Below, piece by piece: positions 33,221 to 45,380 of a DNA stretch of 64,000 nt. Each line of letters begins with the position of its first letter. Within the stretch, counting starts at the first letter, position 1. Made by a program: the position numbers and the translations under genes. A model generated the notes under the pieces. That model was not told the origin of the DNA and made no database searches. It was given only the letters and a program-made list of their open reading frames with translations. This DNA is from Polytrichum commune (Eukaryota > Streptophyta > Polytrichopsida > Polytrichales > Polytrichaceae): assembly GCA_950295325.1 (NCBI GenBank), contig OX485803.1, positions 70,511,554 through 70,575,553 of the forward strand. Reading direction: 5' to 3'.

Positions 33221-36080
33221 ATGCTTTATTATGCATCGTCCCGCAACCAGGCTTCTGCGAGGCCCTTGGAGGTTGGTGGCGTGCCGCTCCCAAGCTCTGC
33301 ACTCGGATCTGCTGGGAGCAACGGCTCCGCACTTGGGCAGACGACACCTGCTGCAATCCCTGGCGTGGAGGTACCTGTGGGGGACTCCGCCGCTGTTGCA
33401 GGGAGTCCAGCTTCCAAATCTGATGCTCGCCACCACGAAGGATACGAAGGATACGGACGGCATGCGGACTGCATCGTCATTTCGAGCACATCAGAGGATG
33501 GGGGTGCGGAGACGACCAACGATCTCCAAGAGGTAAATGTCTCTGACGATGATTATGATGAGGATCTTGATAGTATAGCACCTAAGAAAAAACCGAAAAA
33601 AAATTATGACCTCACCCGAAAATTTCAATTGGAGTGGGCGTGTAAGCTTCCCTGGGCAGAGGGAATTTTAACTAACAATGGTAGACTTCACATGGTGAAG
33701 TGCACAGTGTGCTCTACCATGGAGAAGTCGGATAGACTGATGCAACCCAAGTGGGATACCATGAAGAAACACGAGGGTAGGCGCAAGGCAACCAGAAACA
33801 TGCCTGCATATAATGTAAAAAAAAGTGAGTGGTATATGGCTAAAGACTCTAAGCACAAGAAGAATATGGCACTGTTCAATGCTAGGGCTCATGATACTGT
33901 GTTGCAGCAGCTGAATCAATCGAACAGGCTAGAAAGGGAAAAAAAGAAGGTCCAATTCACAACCCTGTTCCAAATTCTAAAAGATGGTCGTCCTATGCTG
34001 GAATACGAAAGTAGGGCAACCCTGTATGAATTCCTAAATGTGCCAAATTTCCCTAGAATGCATTGGTCAGACAATTCTGGATGGACTATGGCTGAGTGCA
34101 TGTATGCAGAAGTTAGGACAACCATTTCTAGAGTCCTTGTGGGTGCTAATTATGTGGCACTCACCTGTGATGAAGTTAGTACCATTGACAATGGGTCATG
34201 GATTTCTATACATGCATATGTGGTTTAGAATTGGAGCCGTATTCCTTTTCTCATCTCACTTGAGAGGGTTGTTGAAGGAGGTGGCTCAGACAACCTAACA
34301 CAGGTCATCATAGATGCCTTGACGGGTGCTGTAAAAATTGAGAGGCTTGCATTGTCCAAAACCTTGTTGTGCTTCGGGGCAGACGGTGTGAGCACTTTCC
34401 AAGGTGCAAAAACAGGAGTCACTCAACAAATTCAGAGTAAGTATGCTCCATTTGCACTTGGTGTGCATTGCATGGCCCATCGTTGCAACCTGGCCTTCAA
34501 AACATTGTCTCAGCTCGACATCATGAACCGCATTGAGGGTTTGTTGAAGAGCTCTCATGCTTACTTCAAGCATTCGCCGAAGAGGCATTTGGAGTTTGTT
34601 AAATTGGCTGAACTCATGGAAACTAAGGGGGCTGAAACTTTTGAAAAATGTCAAGACATGATGGGTCTCCCTAATTGAACCTTTAAGACGTATACTACAA
34701 GAATACAGGGTTCTTCTAGCAAAGATGAAGGTGGACAGTGTCTCCAAGGAGAAATCTGCTCAGGTAATCTGCTGTAATTTGCTGCTGGTTTAGATGCATT
34801 GTGGGTTCAGGTTAATTTGCATTTGCTGGTGGTTTATGTACATTGCTGGTTTTGATGCAAGTTAGGTTGGGTTCACTTGATGCTGGTTTTGATGCAAGTT
34901 AGCTAAGGGTTTAGGGTCTTGCTGCAGGCTGTCCTGGACCTGCTTTGTGATCCGACGTGCCTATTGGGAATGGCAGCCCTACTTCCACTAATTGAGGCCC
35001 TGGACTCGCTAATTACCTTCTCCCAGAAACGCGATGTATTCATCTGCGATTTCATTGGAGCAGTGAAGGTGTGTGAGGGGCAGTTGTATACTTTGTACAA
35101 TTGCCACTCGCAAGCATTTACGACCGACGAATTCTTCGTGTTCAAGGGCATTGTGGAAGGCATCCACGCCCACATTCACACAAGATGGGTGCAGAATGAT
35201 CCCGAGAATCCAAATATGTTTGATTTGAACTCTGATGCAGAGCACCTAGCATTTGTAGTGAATGGCATCAACATGTATGCCAAACGCGCCAATGAGGAGA
35301 CGGGCAGAATGGAGCCCATCACACGTGAAGCATTTGCTTCATTTGTAAATGACGTGAAGAAACAATGCTCAGGTTTGTACCCTAAACTCTTATGATATGT
35401 TTATGTCAATGTTTAGTCATGTTATATTGTCGTTGTTTACTAACTTGGTTGCACATTGTGATCATGTGGCAGGGGCTGCCGCCCAGCTCATACAAGAGCT
35501 CCAACGCCGGTTCCTTGAACATGCAGTTTTGGATGCACTCGGCATATGCTACCCACAATACTGGTTGCAGAAAGATGCAGAGATCACATTCTCGAAGCAC
35601 CTTGACGTTCTGAAAAATTGGTATTGCAATACCAAGGTGCTTGGAAGTGGGGTTGACAAGGAAATCATACCTGGCATCCTTGATAGGTGGTCCTTGGATT
35701 CTCAGCAAGGGTACTTCAAGATTGCAATGAAGAGTAACGCCCCTGCTGCCATGGAACCTCCTTACGACCTCAACCCCTTCACACGAATATGGCGGACCAT
35801 ATCTGCCTCTAGGGTCCTTGCACATGGTTTTCCAGAATATCTTAAGCTTGCAGAAATCGCGCTGGTCCATGTCATTGGAAGTGTGGAAGACGAGCGTGTA
35901 TTCTCGTCCGTCTCTTTTTTGAAGAGCAAACTCCGCAACTCCCTTGACCCCCACCTTGGACTAGTAGTTGGCATGTATAGCCAAAATTTGTACACCTTGC
36001 AGAATTTTCCTTATGATGCTGTCTTCGACAGTTGGACCAATGCTGCACCTGTCAATGGCCGCTATGGCCTTTCTGCGTAG
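33221..36080 (+). pseudogene. hAT-superfamily transposase, degenerate
   Basis: Coding remains lie at about 33221-34763, 34928-35372 and 35473-36080, joined by two GT-AG introns (34764-34927, 35373-35472). In order: a Gly/Ser/acidic N-terminus; a BED-like zinc finger (CTVCS ... WDTMKKHEG, near 33700-33780); the transposase core with LTCDEVSTIDNGSW, GADGVSTFQG and GVHCMAHRCNLAFKTLS; and the C-terminal hAT dimerisation domain (LAEIALVHVIGSVEDERVFS, LKSKLRNSLDPHL). It is broken by an in-frame TAG at 34226-34228, a +1 frameshift near the G-run at 34627-34631, and a TGA at 34659-34661 where the family has Arg (a CGA to TGA change). It is a recently inactivated plant hAT transposase. The first ATG of the frame is 33221. 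Confidence 0.9.
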
Positions 36081-36284
36081 AATGCTCAAAAGCATGAATG
36101 AACTCAGATTGTGAAGCCACATAACCTGAAGCTCGAACTTCCACATTCTTGCAGAAGTTGCACTTGTTTTGTGCATTGCAAACCTTGTGTGCTAATTATG
36201 TGCAGGTTTTGTTGCAGATGGCTGCATGGAGAACTCCAGCCACATAAGTTTTGGGGTTGCATTATAATTGTTGGTGTATATATA

Positions 36285-36490
36285 TCTTATACTCATTTTA
36301 GCATCGGAGTGTGTGTTTGTGTGTTGTTTTGCAGGTTGATGGATGGAATTTTGCGATTTAGCCTCACTCCATCCCATTTATTAACACACACCGTATCGGC
36401 ATGGCATCCCATTTTTTACATATTGTTGTATAAATTTGAACTCATTGCAGCATTGGAGTGTGTGTTTGTGTGTTGTTTTGCAGGTAGGCA
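36285..36490. repeat. Direct repeat of about 45 bp, 150 bp apart
   Basis: AGCATCGGAGTGTGTGTTTG, then TGTGTTGTTTTGCAGGT, occurs at 36300 and again at 36449 with one change. Both copies end in an acceptor-like TTGCAGGT. They lie just downstream of the hAT reading frame, perhaps in its 3' region. Confidence 0.75.
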
Positions 36491-36599
36491 AGACGTGAAG
36501 ATTGATAGTGGAAGCCGCATTGCACTTCAACATATAGATTTAGAGGCCATATGAACATATGTTATAGCATTTACTCGCCATATGACCACTGAAATAACT

Positions 36600-39118
36600 T
36601 GGAATTGCCATTTTACTAGGCATGAACTTCTAGGAAAAGCCATAATACCTTAGTGCTGGGCAAATTGTCGCCTGCATTTTACTATATTTCAATAAAGATC
36701 ATCACCAACATTTTTCCACAATTTTCCACATACTGTTTGTGCAAGTAGCCACATGTATGCAATTTTGTGAGCATTGTTGCCAAAAAAAATAGCTTCAAAT
36801 TCAACATAATCGCCACTATTGAAAAATGTAATGCTTGTTCTGTAGCCAGATGATCAAGTTCAAGAAAAACAAAAAAAAGGGCTGGGGTTGTGTGAACATA
36901 ATTCATCATGCTCATCTTAATTATGTATACCATGGCTAAAGTACTATGAAACCATTGTCATTTTTGCAAGTACCTAGCAAACTACACCATTTATCGCATT
37001 CAGTGTCACCTACTATTTGAAGTTATGTCTTTGCTATAACATTTGATTGTTAATGTAAACTTTTATTAAGTAAAGATGTTAATGCTACATAGTGTTCAAA
37101 CAACCAATTTGACATATTTTGGTAAAAAAGAAGATCCAAAGTAAAATAGTATAGCACAACGTACCTCCAAATAGTAAGTGACACTACATATCGTACCCAA
37201 CGTTCTAACATCATGTAATGTCTTGCAAAGGTAAAAAGGATGGGTAAAGCGACTTTAGATTTTTCAACTAGACCATGTACACCTATTATTGTGGGTTTCA
37301 AAATATTGTTTCTTGTATAAATAATTATTAATACTCACCTGCAAAATAATTAAACGTTGACAAATATGTTGATATTATCGATATCATATTGATCGAATAT
37401 GTTTTTTTAACCCGCTTGTGTAAATAAACATTGATTCTATGTTCCTAGTTCTAAACTTATGATATTGTGGACTCAAAATTGACATGGATAAACTAGAATT
37501 ATCGTGGTATGACAATATCATAGTGGACCAGAGTAATAGATGTAAAAAGGTATAGTTACGAGGTCAAACTGTCAAAACTACATTATGGCTGACACACCTA
37601 GGTATTGTACCGATCATTAATGTCATGAATAATAAGCAATGTGATTGCCAACAATTGCTAACGGACCGTGTGATCTGGCCATTCATCCAAACAACGGTCA
37701 TTTGCTTTCTCATTTTTCCTTTTTCTGTTGGGTTGTTTGTTATGTTTTTTTTAATCTCAGAACAGAATTCATCCAAACGCGGAATTCATCTTAAAAGATC
37801 CCACAAAAAGGCTACTCTGAATCCGCGACCTTCGCGAACCGTAGGATGCAAGCAATGAGCGGTCAAGGATGAGGTGAAGGGAGGAGCCCATCACTGTGAA
37901 AGAATCTATGACCGCGTACGACGTCGGATCCTGAGGATCGACGGTTGAGGTTCGGGTTGGGCTCGTATATGTGTTTCGTGTGTGTTGCTTGTGTGAGGGC
38001 TTGTGCACATCGGTTGCAGGGCTCCGGGTGCGGGCGATGTCGGCAAGGGCCCCACATGTTGCCGATAAGATCGACTAGCTGATGTCAGAGACATGGCGCA
38101 TGGGCTCTTCGCAGGTATGAAAGCGCACAGTGGGTGCGGTAATTCGAAGTAGGAAGTTACTTCGGTGGCTAAGTAACTCTTATTTTGATCATCAAATAAA
38201 ACAAAGGCGCTTATAAATGTGTCACAGAGTTTCGCTCTTCCGCGCGACGTGGATTCCCTTGCCAGCGCTGTCTGCGTAGGCACCCGCTGGCTGGAGCTAC
38301 AGTTTGATGCTAAATCGGTCCACTAGGTTGCGTTTCAAATTTGTGTTGTGATGACAATCGTTCAAGTAGTGGCTTGCTCAGGCAACCGGTGCTTGGACAA
38401 GTTTGTTGGAGATTGGAATTAAGTTATGCGTGTCTCAAGTGCATTTTTTATTGCTGTTGCGAACTATCGTGTTGGAACGTCGACGTCCTTGTGGTACCAT
38501 TCCTTAGGAAGTGATTGCAGTCTCATTTTGTGTCCTAGTTGGAAAACTAGGACATCTTTGGCCGGCATATGCAAGTGAAAATTCTTAGTCACATCGGGTG
38601 TACTGGAGAGTCGACCCTCTTCACATCTCTTTCCACGAAAATTGTGTTGATGATCTTCTCTTGTAAGATTCAGTTATACTCTCTATCTAGGTGCCTACGT
38701 TTATTCTCTTGTAACTTGCAGCATTGAGATCTCTTCTGAAGTTGTTTCGAATAGCAGATTGGTTTTTACGGTCTGTTCTGTTCTCATCATCACAATTTCG
38801 CGACAGTTGGAAAAAGTATCGGACCGTGCCAACGGTTCTTCTTTCTCTGTGTCAAGGGAGCCTTTGGCTTTAGGAAGTATAGTTTATCTCCATGAGTCTT
38901 ATTCTACACGATGATAGCAAGCTCTCGGTAATGGCGAGTGTGATTTTTTAGCAACCATTTCCTAAAGTTTCAGAATTCCTTCCGAAAGCATTCTCACACA
39001 GCCAGACTCTATGCGTAACTCTTTTCTTTTGAGCATTACATTTCATAGATCGGATCCTTCCTTTCACACTCTCCTGTTTCCTGTTGTTCGTTTTTGAATC
39101 ACTTAGATAGCCAGTTTT
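36600..39118. other. Intergenic region upstream of the 39.1-kb gene
   Basis: It carries a family E repeat at 37060-37205 (AAGATGTTAATGCTACATAG, AGTGTTCAAACAACC, CCAAATAGTAAGTGACACT). The 37800-38300 part is somewhat richer in CpG and has a 125-codon minus-strand frame (37906-38283) without recognisable motifs. Nothing else is supported. Confidence 0.5.
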
Positions 39119-39997
39119 ATGGCACCAAAAGGCGTGGGCGAAGGCTGGTTTAGCACGACGAACGGAGAGATGCAATACAATATGGATTCTATCTCCGTGG
39201 GAGTTTCCAATTTTGCCAACGATACATTCAAGCGCCAGCCATCAGGAGAGCACGGCAGCGACGATGAGGCTAGCATTTGTTGTTTCCCTCGCGGACGTTC
39301 GATGAGTCGAATTAAGGGAGATGCTTTAGTTTCAAATCTTCTGGATATCGGAGGCGCAGGGACGCCTGCATTTGCAAAACTAAAGCCTGATGAATCCAAA
39401 GTAAGATCTCCAAGATCACGACCGAGTGACGCAGTACTGTGCTGCTGTTGTAGCCCTCGGAGGGATTTGAAATATACCGTCGAGGTGCGCTCGGTGGATT
39501 CGCATAATGATCGGATTTCACAGAAGCAATCTGAGCTCAGAGCACACGGACGGTGGGAAATAGATGTGAACGAGGAGTACTACAAACCTCCGGTATGGAA
39601 ACAGCTCTTAAGGAAGGTGAAGGCGCACGCTAGGCAGGTACACTCCTCTCGCTGCGACTGGGAGAATTATGACCTACAAAGTTACGAAAACAATTTCGAC
39701 AATGGAGGATGGAGAGATCAGATAGGTTCTACTTGTGCACGACAACTTGAAGAGAAGGAAGATTTAGGGACCAAAGAGAGGGCACTACACACTGCACTTC
39801 TGCAGAAGTTTGCTTCAAGCCGGTCTAATTCGCAGTTAAGTGCCGATGGCGGTTCTTTCAGTCCTATCTTTTCGCCTTTGCCTGTGAGAATTTTGTCCAA
39901 GGAGGAGATCGATAAATCAAAAGAGGATTTCGTTCCGATATGGCAACGGAGGGCAACCCCACCGATCAAACTCGATCTCAGACAACGATCTGTGTAG
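39119..39997 (+). CDS. Plant-type conserved protein of unknown function, 292 aa, single exon
   Basis: An uninterrupted frame from ATG to TAG encodes 292 residues. Visible landmarks are FANDTFKRQPSGE, a Cys cluster (LCCCCSPRRDLKY, about residues 107-119), KPPVWKQLLRKVKAHARQ (about 156-173), CDWENYDLQSYENNFDNGGW (about 179-198) and a Pro/Arg-rich C-terminus. The Trp-Lys-x-Leu...Lys-Val basic helix followed by Tyr-Asp-x-x-Ser-Tyr-x-x-Asn-Phe-Asp is a combination I recognise from small unnamed plant proteins; no biochemical role is known to me. There is no signal peptide or membrane segment. The long single frame, a start in the expected place and codon use unlike the surroundings support a real gene. 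Confidence 0.75.
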   Translation: MAPKGVGEGWFSTTNGEMQYNMDSISVGVSNFANDTFKRQPSGEHGSDDEASICCFPRGRSMSRIKGDALVSNLLDIGGAGTPAFAKLKPDESKVRSPRSRPSDAVLCCCCSPRRDLKYTVEVRSVDSHNDRISQKQSELRAHGRWEIDVNEEYYKPPVWKQLLRKVKAHARQVHSSRCDWENYDLQSYENNFDNGGWRDQIGSTCARQLEEKEDLGTKERALHTALLQKFASSRSNSQLSADGGSFSPIFSPLPVRILSKEEIDKSKEDFVPIWQRRATPPIKLDLRQRSV

Positions 39998-42900
39998 GAG
40001 GAGTTCAGGTTTTGTATATTATGGTCACTTTTATTTTTGCAGAAATCTGCCGAGGGGAGGTTCTTTAGGAAGCGAAATTTCTTTGGAAGACTTTTGAATA
40101 ACTCTGAAGTTTCATGTAGAAACTGCACCAGGGAATTAAAGTAGCAAGTTATTATTGCCAATGAAAGACAAAGTCATTCTTGGATTAAGTGAGTCTAGCT
40201 AGAGTCCCATAATATTTGAATAATCTCACATTCTATAACCTGAAAGGAGACAATCTTTTTGGTTCAGAGTTTCGTCACTTGCCTTAATTGAGATTCACGA
40301 TATATATCATATCATGAAATTCCGCTGCTGCGAGAAAACATAGAGTGCAGGCTTGCAGTAGTAGTAAATTTCGGTAACCTTTAGCGCGGGAAACCCTTGA
40401 CTACACTTTTTCCCACTGCGGGATGCCCTTCTATTCCCGAGAGCTAATTCAGTTTTGAGCGGTGAGCCTTTCTCAATATTTCATGTAGACTTGCAACCAT
40501 GAACGATACTTGATTTTCTGGTTGTCTATTGCCAACATGTTTCTTTCTCCAACTGTGTTTTCGGATTGCTCGTACCCCTTAATCAATGATTTTGCCACCA
40601 ACGAATTAATCTCAAAGGCCGACATGTTTCTGAAAGCGTCGAATTCTGGTTCTGCTGTGCATTCCTGTCTACGATCATGTTTGTTATCTTGCATCTTCTA
40701 CCTAGTTTTAATCAGCAACCACGCATCATTGTTATAAAACCAACAACCCATCCTTGAGCAAAGCGCTTAAATCTTGCATGACATGTGCATGTTGCTTTTG
40801 AGAATTTCGACCACTTCAATATCACGCTCCCGTGTTGGTTTTGGGCCAGTTACCAATAAAACTTTAAATCCTTAGAATTTTTGTATACAGTCCTCAGATG
40901 AAGTACATTTTGGTACATTGACCTGTTTCAAATGCTTATGAGAAATATCTAAGATTTCTTCAACCCAATAATATATACACACTCAGTGCTTAAAATGACC
41001 ATTCATCTTAGAGGCGCCTCTAACAGACACATTGAGCACTTGAGGACCCAACCGTGCTGGAAATTTTTCAATGCTTTCTTCTTTGAAAGATTGCAGATCC
41101 ATAAGAAGCTTAACGCAATTGAGTTCATGACATCATGTGATTTAGTTATGTGGTTAGCAGAATGGCATTCAAGGTTTCTATAAAGTGGTTTTATAAAGCG
41201 CCTCCCTAAGCAATGATGTTGAGTGTTAATTTTTTGCCCTCTCAACATATGAGCTGTGCTTTTGTTTTTGCAAGAATATCATTTGTATTCAGTTTGAAGT
41301 AAGTAGATGGCCACTTTGGTGTGGGGATTGGAATCAATGAAATAATTAGTAGGCACTTCTAATTTACCTTGTGGTGTGCCCTTAAACGTGCGTTGTAAGA
41401 ATCCTTGGATGTATTGGAGAGTGTTTTCATGCTCTCGTTCTTTCATGTTCGTCAATTTTAAATGGAGGCTATGTTTTTTCCTTTCCAATATTTCTCGGAC
41501 AAGTTGTCATGTTGTTTGATCATGAAGAGAAGATGTTTGGTCATCTTCTTTGAGTTTAGATGTCCATGTGATAACATCTTTTTGATGGGTTTTCAAATGG
41601 TCTTGTATTATTGCTATTCACTTTCTAGCTTTGACATATGAGAAGTGTCAAGATATTTTGATGTTGTCATAGGTGTCTCAAAAAGAGAAATGCGAGAATC
41701 CAATTTGTTTATTTGACTGTGAAATGTGTTAATGGTATGCATTGTCTCTGGACTAAATATTTTTTCATGAGTTTCATGTTTTTTTTTTCATAAGTTTCAA
41801 ACGTTATTCTAGGGTTTGTACAATGCCTTGTAGATTATTAACCTCATTGGAAAGTGAGGTTAATTTGCATGACACTCAAATGCAACATATCCTAAACATC
41901 CACCGTTGAAATTTTTAGTTGGATATGCATTGGTGGGTGTAAATCCATGTAGAAGGTGCACAGTTGTGGCACCACTACCTCAAATTGCAAAGCTTCCCCA
42001 AAAATCACAAAATGATGGTTTGAAGATTTGTGATTTGATTTGAGTTGGTATATTGCCCTTATTTTGAATGAGGGTAACATTTTGTCATTTGGAGATGATT
42101 TAAGTGGAGATTCTATCCAAAAAAAAACCCCAAATTGAAAATTCTAAATTATTGCCCCTCAAGACCACTATTGACATTCTTATTATAATCTCCTACATAA
42201 CATAACTTCAACGTTTAAAATTTGGATTGTGAATAGTCACCTCTAACTTGCAAAGATCGGTTCGGTTGGATTTAAAAAAAAAGCTTTATCTCTTTAATTA
42301 CGGTCGCTGAAATTGAGGTCACATTTTCTAGGCAAATTTGAGGGAAATATGGCATGGCAAGTTAGGGGTTAACTTTCAATCACTCAATTTTTTTTGTCAC
42401 ATGATAGGTGGGATCTGGTGGGTTTAAAGTTGATGTCAAGTAAGATACTTACTGTTGTGGAGAAGAAATTTGCAAATATAAGACTGGAATTTAAGTAATA
42501 TCTACAAGTTCAGACTTCACATGAACCCTAGTACCTTTACCACTTCAGCTGATTACAGGAGAATTAGAATTAGAATTTCTATTTTTGATTCGGCGATCCC
42601 GGAAATAAAGGAAAATAGAATATTCCCATACACATTTTTATATTTTAAAACATACAATCTCCGAAAAGATTGATTTTCCTAAGAATAGTTTAATTAGTGC
42701 CAAAGTGGTAAAGATACCATGGTATTATATATGTTTTCTAAACTTTCTGGTCCATAAATATTGCTGTTGGGAATTGGGATACAATAGATGGCCGCACATG
42801 TACTTAGTAAAACATTGTCTGAAATTGGATGACTAAGCTCTATATTCCAGTAATGCCTAGAACTTGCAAAATATAAATGCCAGATACAACTTGACAAGCT

Positions 42901-43007
42901 TGAAGCTAATTAAGTTATACTCCGAGAAGCTACTAAGATATACATATTCTTTGGATTAGTTGTAGGTAGTGTGAGGTGTGAATTCGACATGAATGTTGTC
43001 ACTGTCC

Positions 43008-43190
43008 AATTTCTACCTTTACTTCAAAAAAAAATTAGCATGTTTAGATGCACACACTAGAGAAAATAACACCTCTCCCTTATATTATATATATATATAT
43101 ATATCATGTACACTAATGCCTCTAACAATACCCCTTCTTACCATAATATTACTATGTATGTGGTATGGAAAGTCCACCCCCGGGCATGTG
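43008..43190. repeat. Dispersed repeat family F, copy 1
   Basis: TTCTACCTTTACTTCAAAAA, then ACACCTCTCCCTTATATTAT, AATGCCTC, ATACCCCTTCTTAC, GTGGTATGGAAAGTCCACCC and CCGGG match the order of blocks at 50158-50325. The region also holds an AT microsatellite. Confidence 0.75.
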
Positions 43191-44384
43191 GAGCTCTCAG
43201 CGACAATAAAAGGTGACAATAAAAGTTTTATCAGCACACCAAAATTCAATCACCTTGTTTAGTAATTAAATGTTTTCATATACCAGATGTCCAATGCTCA
43301 AAAGGAAGGCTAGCACAAATTTAAGGAATTGATTGATCCTATTCTTCTTGAAACATGTGAGGTGAAAAAGGAGCACATTCACAACCGATTTCAGTTATGG
43401 GTAGCTAGCTTGTCAATGCAGTTTTGTTTTCAAATCAATGGAGGTGAAATGTATCAATTAATGATTCATGAGTTGGATTCTGAATGAAGAAAAGTGTCTT
43501 CTCAAAATGAAGGGCTCCTTTCCGTACATTAAATTTGCTCACTAGGCAACTTTTTGAAGGAAGAAACAGGTTGTCTTTTGAGGTAGACAGCAGTGCACAT
43601 GCACTCACAGCAGGGCTAGAGCCCAAGGCATGTGTGCTGCATGTGGTCACTTCTCTCTTTTATGGCTTTTTTGTTTTTGGCATGCTTAGTGTCTGCACTG
43701 TTTTGCCCAACTAGTGTGGGTTATCATTCAGGCTTACATGTTGCTATAACTTTTTACCGATTTGTTTTTACTAACTAAGTTATATCATATTCTTTGGTGT
43801 GCATACTAACGACTTATGTTAATTGGGTAGAAAATGATACTCTTAGCACCATGTTATAGCAATGCGTAACTCCAAATGGTAATCCACACTAACTAGAGAA
43901 AACAATGTAGATTTTGATCATGTGTGTTCTGAGTGACCAAGATTTCTAGGTATGATTGAATATGTTTAGAGCATAACGTCCACTTTCATTCATGATTATT
44001 GAGGTTGATAAGGTAGCATATCCAAAACCGACACATTTGAATCGATAAATGTGCTATATAGTGTTGGTGTTAGGTTCAGTGTATGATTTGGGCATGCTTA
44101 CTTTACTTGAAGAGGTAGTGGTTTCAAGTTGACCACAATGACATCGAAGGCACTCAAAAACAATCTTATTTGGCAATACTATAAGGTTGGGATCACTTCC
44201 ATGTAATATTCAACATGTAATTCGCAACAAGGCGTCAAACACAAGACAGGTTTGCTTGTTTTGAAGCAGTACACTACTCTCTTACACAATACTTTGACAT
44301 CTAAGTAAGTGCGCATAATTGTCATTCTAAGTACAAGCATCATCTTGTTACATATTTCCAAGGTCTGCAATTATTTGCTTGTGT

Positions 44385-44412
44385 TATAATAATAATAATA
44401 ATAATAATAATA
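44385..44412. repeat. (TAA)n microsatellite
   Basis: About nine consecutive ATA/TAA units. Confidence 0.95.
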
Positions 44413-44474
44413 AAGGGGGTTGTTGCCTGAAAACAAGTTGGGGAAGGGTTTGCATTGTGACCCGCACGCCTAGG

Positions 44475-44788
44475 CTACACTAAATAGGATATTTAGTGTC
44501 CGATACACTAAATACAAACGCATACACTATGTCAATAACCCTATGAAAGTAAGTAATATTATATGTAAACTCAAACACTAAATATCAACTATGGTAATAT
44601 GTGGAAGTTACATGTTTGAATTTAGTGTTAGTAAGGATATGAAAAAAAAGGATATAATAAGGGAGGTGGCAGTAGGGAAGGTAGTGTACTAGTGGCACAT
44701 TTATGTCTAACACTAATTGTCAAGGAATTGAAAATTAGTGTTGAGCAGGGTAGGGTGGGAACAACACTAAATATCCTATTTAGTGTAG
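44475..44788. mobile_element. Short CACTA-like inverted-repeat element, about 314 bp
   Basis: CTACACTAAATAGGATATTT, then AGTGT, is the left end, and the same 25 bp appears inverted at the right end without mismatch. Further CACTAAATA/TTTAGTG motifs occur inside (near 44508, 44577, 44621), like the subterminal repeats of CACTA elements. No target duplication was found. It is non-coding. Confidence 0.75.
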
Positions 44789-45119
44789 TGGTGAGAATGT
44801 CACGTGGTGGCATCATCTCTGCAAGTGAAGGGCCCACCAATGCCATAGTCCACGTATGAGTTGCCATTTTGCAACCTTGTCAGAAGGTGGCCGTCTCTAG
44901 TGTTCAATATTGAAGTCTTCAACACCTGTCAAATGCCATTTTTGTTGTCAAAAAAGTTTCTTTTGGGGGCACTTCACAAAAATGTGCTCTACAAAGTTCC
45001 ACCAACCATAGTGAAGGCCTCTCCAAAAATTGCCTGTCACAAAATACAATGGCTACAATTTGAAAATAGAAACATAGCTTGACTCTGATCTTGGCACTCT
45101 AGCAGACATTTCCAAATTC

Positions 45120-45380
45120 CAATAACTCCTGCAATTTCGACTCGGCACTGATTGCAACTTCGGCTTGGCAAGCACAACTATATGTGAACGTGGATTTTAC
45201 AAACATAATTGGGTGAAGAGTGATGACAAATCTCGATTGAAACTTGAAACATTGGATGCATTGATGCGAATGTCATTATGTGGTCTTCCAACGGAAAATA
45301 TGGATTGGGCTAGAATTTTTGACACTTGGAAACCGACCAAAAACCAGAGAACTTTGCCTTTGGAGTTGGATGATGATTAA
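45120..45380 (+). pseudogene. Fragment of a hAT-type transposase C-terminus
   Basis: The frame reads STTICERGFYKHNWVKSDDK, then SRLKLETLDALMRMSLCG and DWARIFDTWKPTKNQRTLPL, ending at TAA 45378-45380. ERGF.K.NWVKS followed by a LETL-LMR-S--G segment is the hAT dimerisation region of a type different from the 33-36 kb copy. The upstream domains are absent and there is no credible start codon context, so it is a relic. Confidence 0.7.

Larger units (their letters stand above)
39998..44474. other. Intergenic region, AT-rich, no gene recognised
   Basis: It contains a family F repeat (about 43008-43190), an AT microsatellite (43084-43103), a family E copy (43740-43900) and a TAA microsatellite (44385-44412). 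Frames at 40473-40740 on both strands are short and unassigned. Confidence 0.5.

Noticed and set aside
32678-33463. 261-codon minus-strand frame
   Set aside because: It is antisense to the start of the hAT transposase and includes the 9-bp minisatellite, giving Thr/Pro repeats. The plus strand carries the recognisable protein.
37906-38283. 125-codon minus-strand frame
   Set aside because: No domain recognised; composition follows the local CpG-richer sequence.
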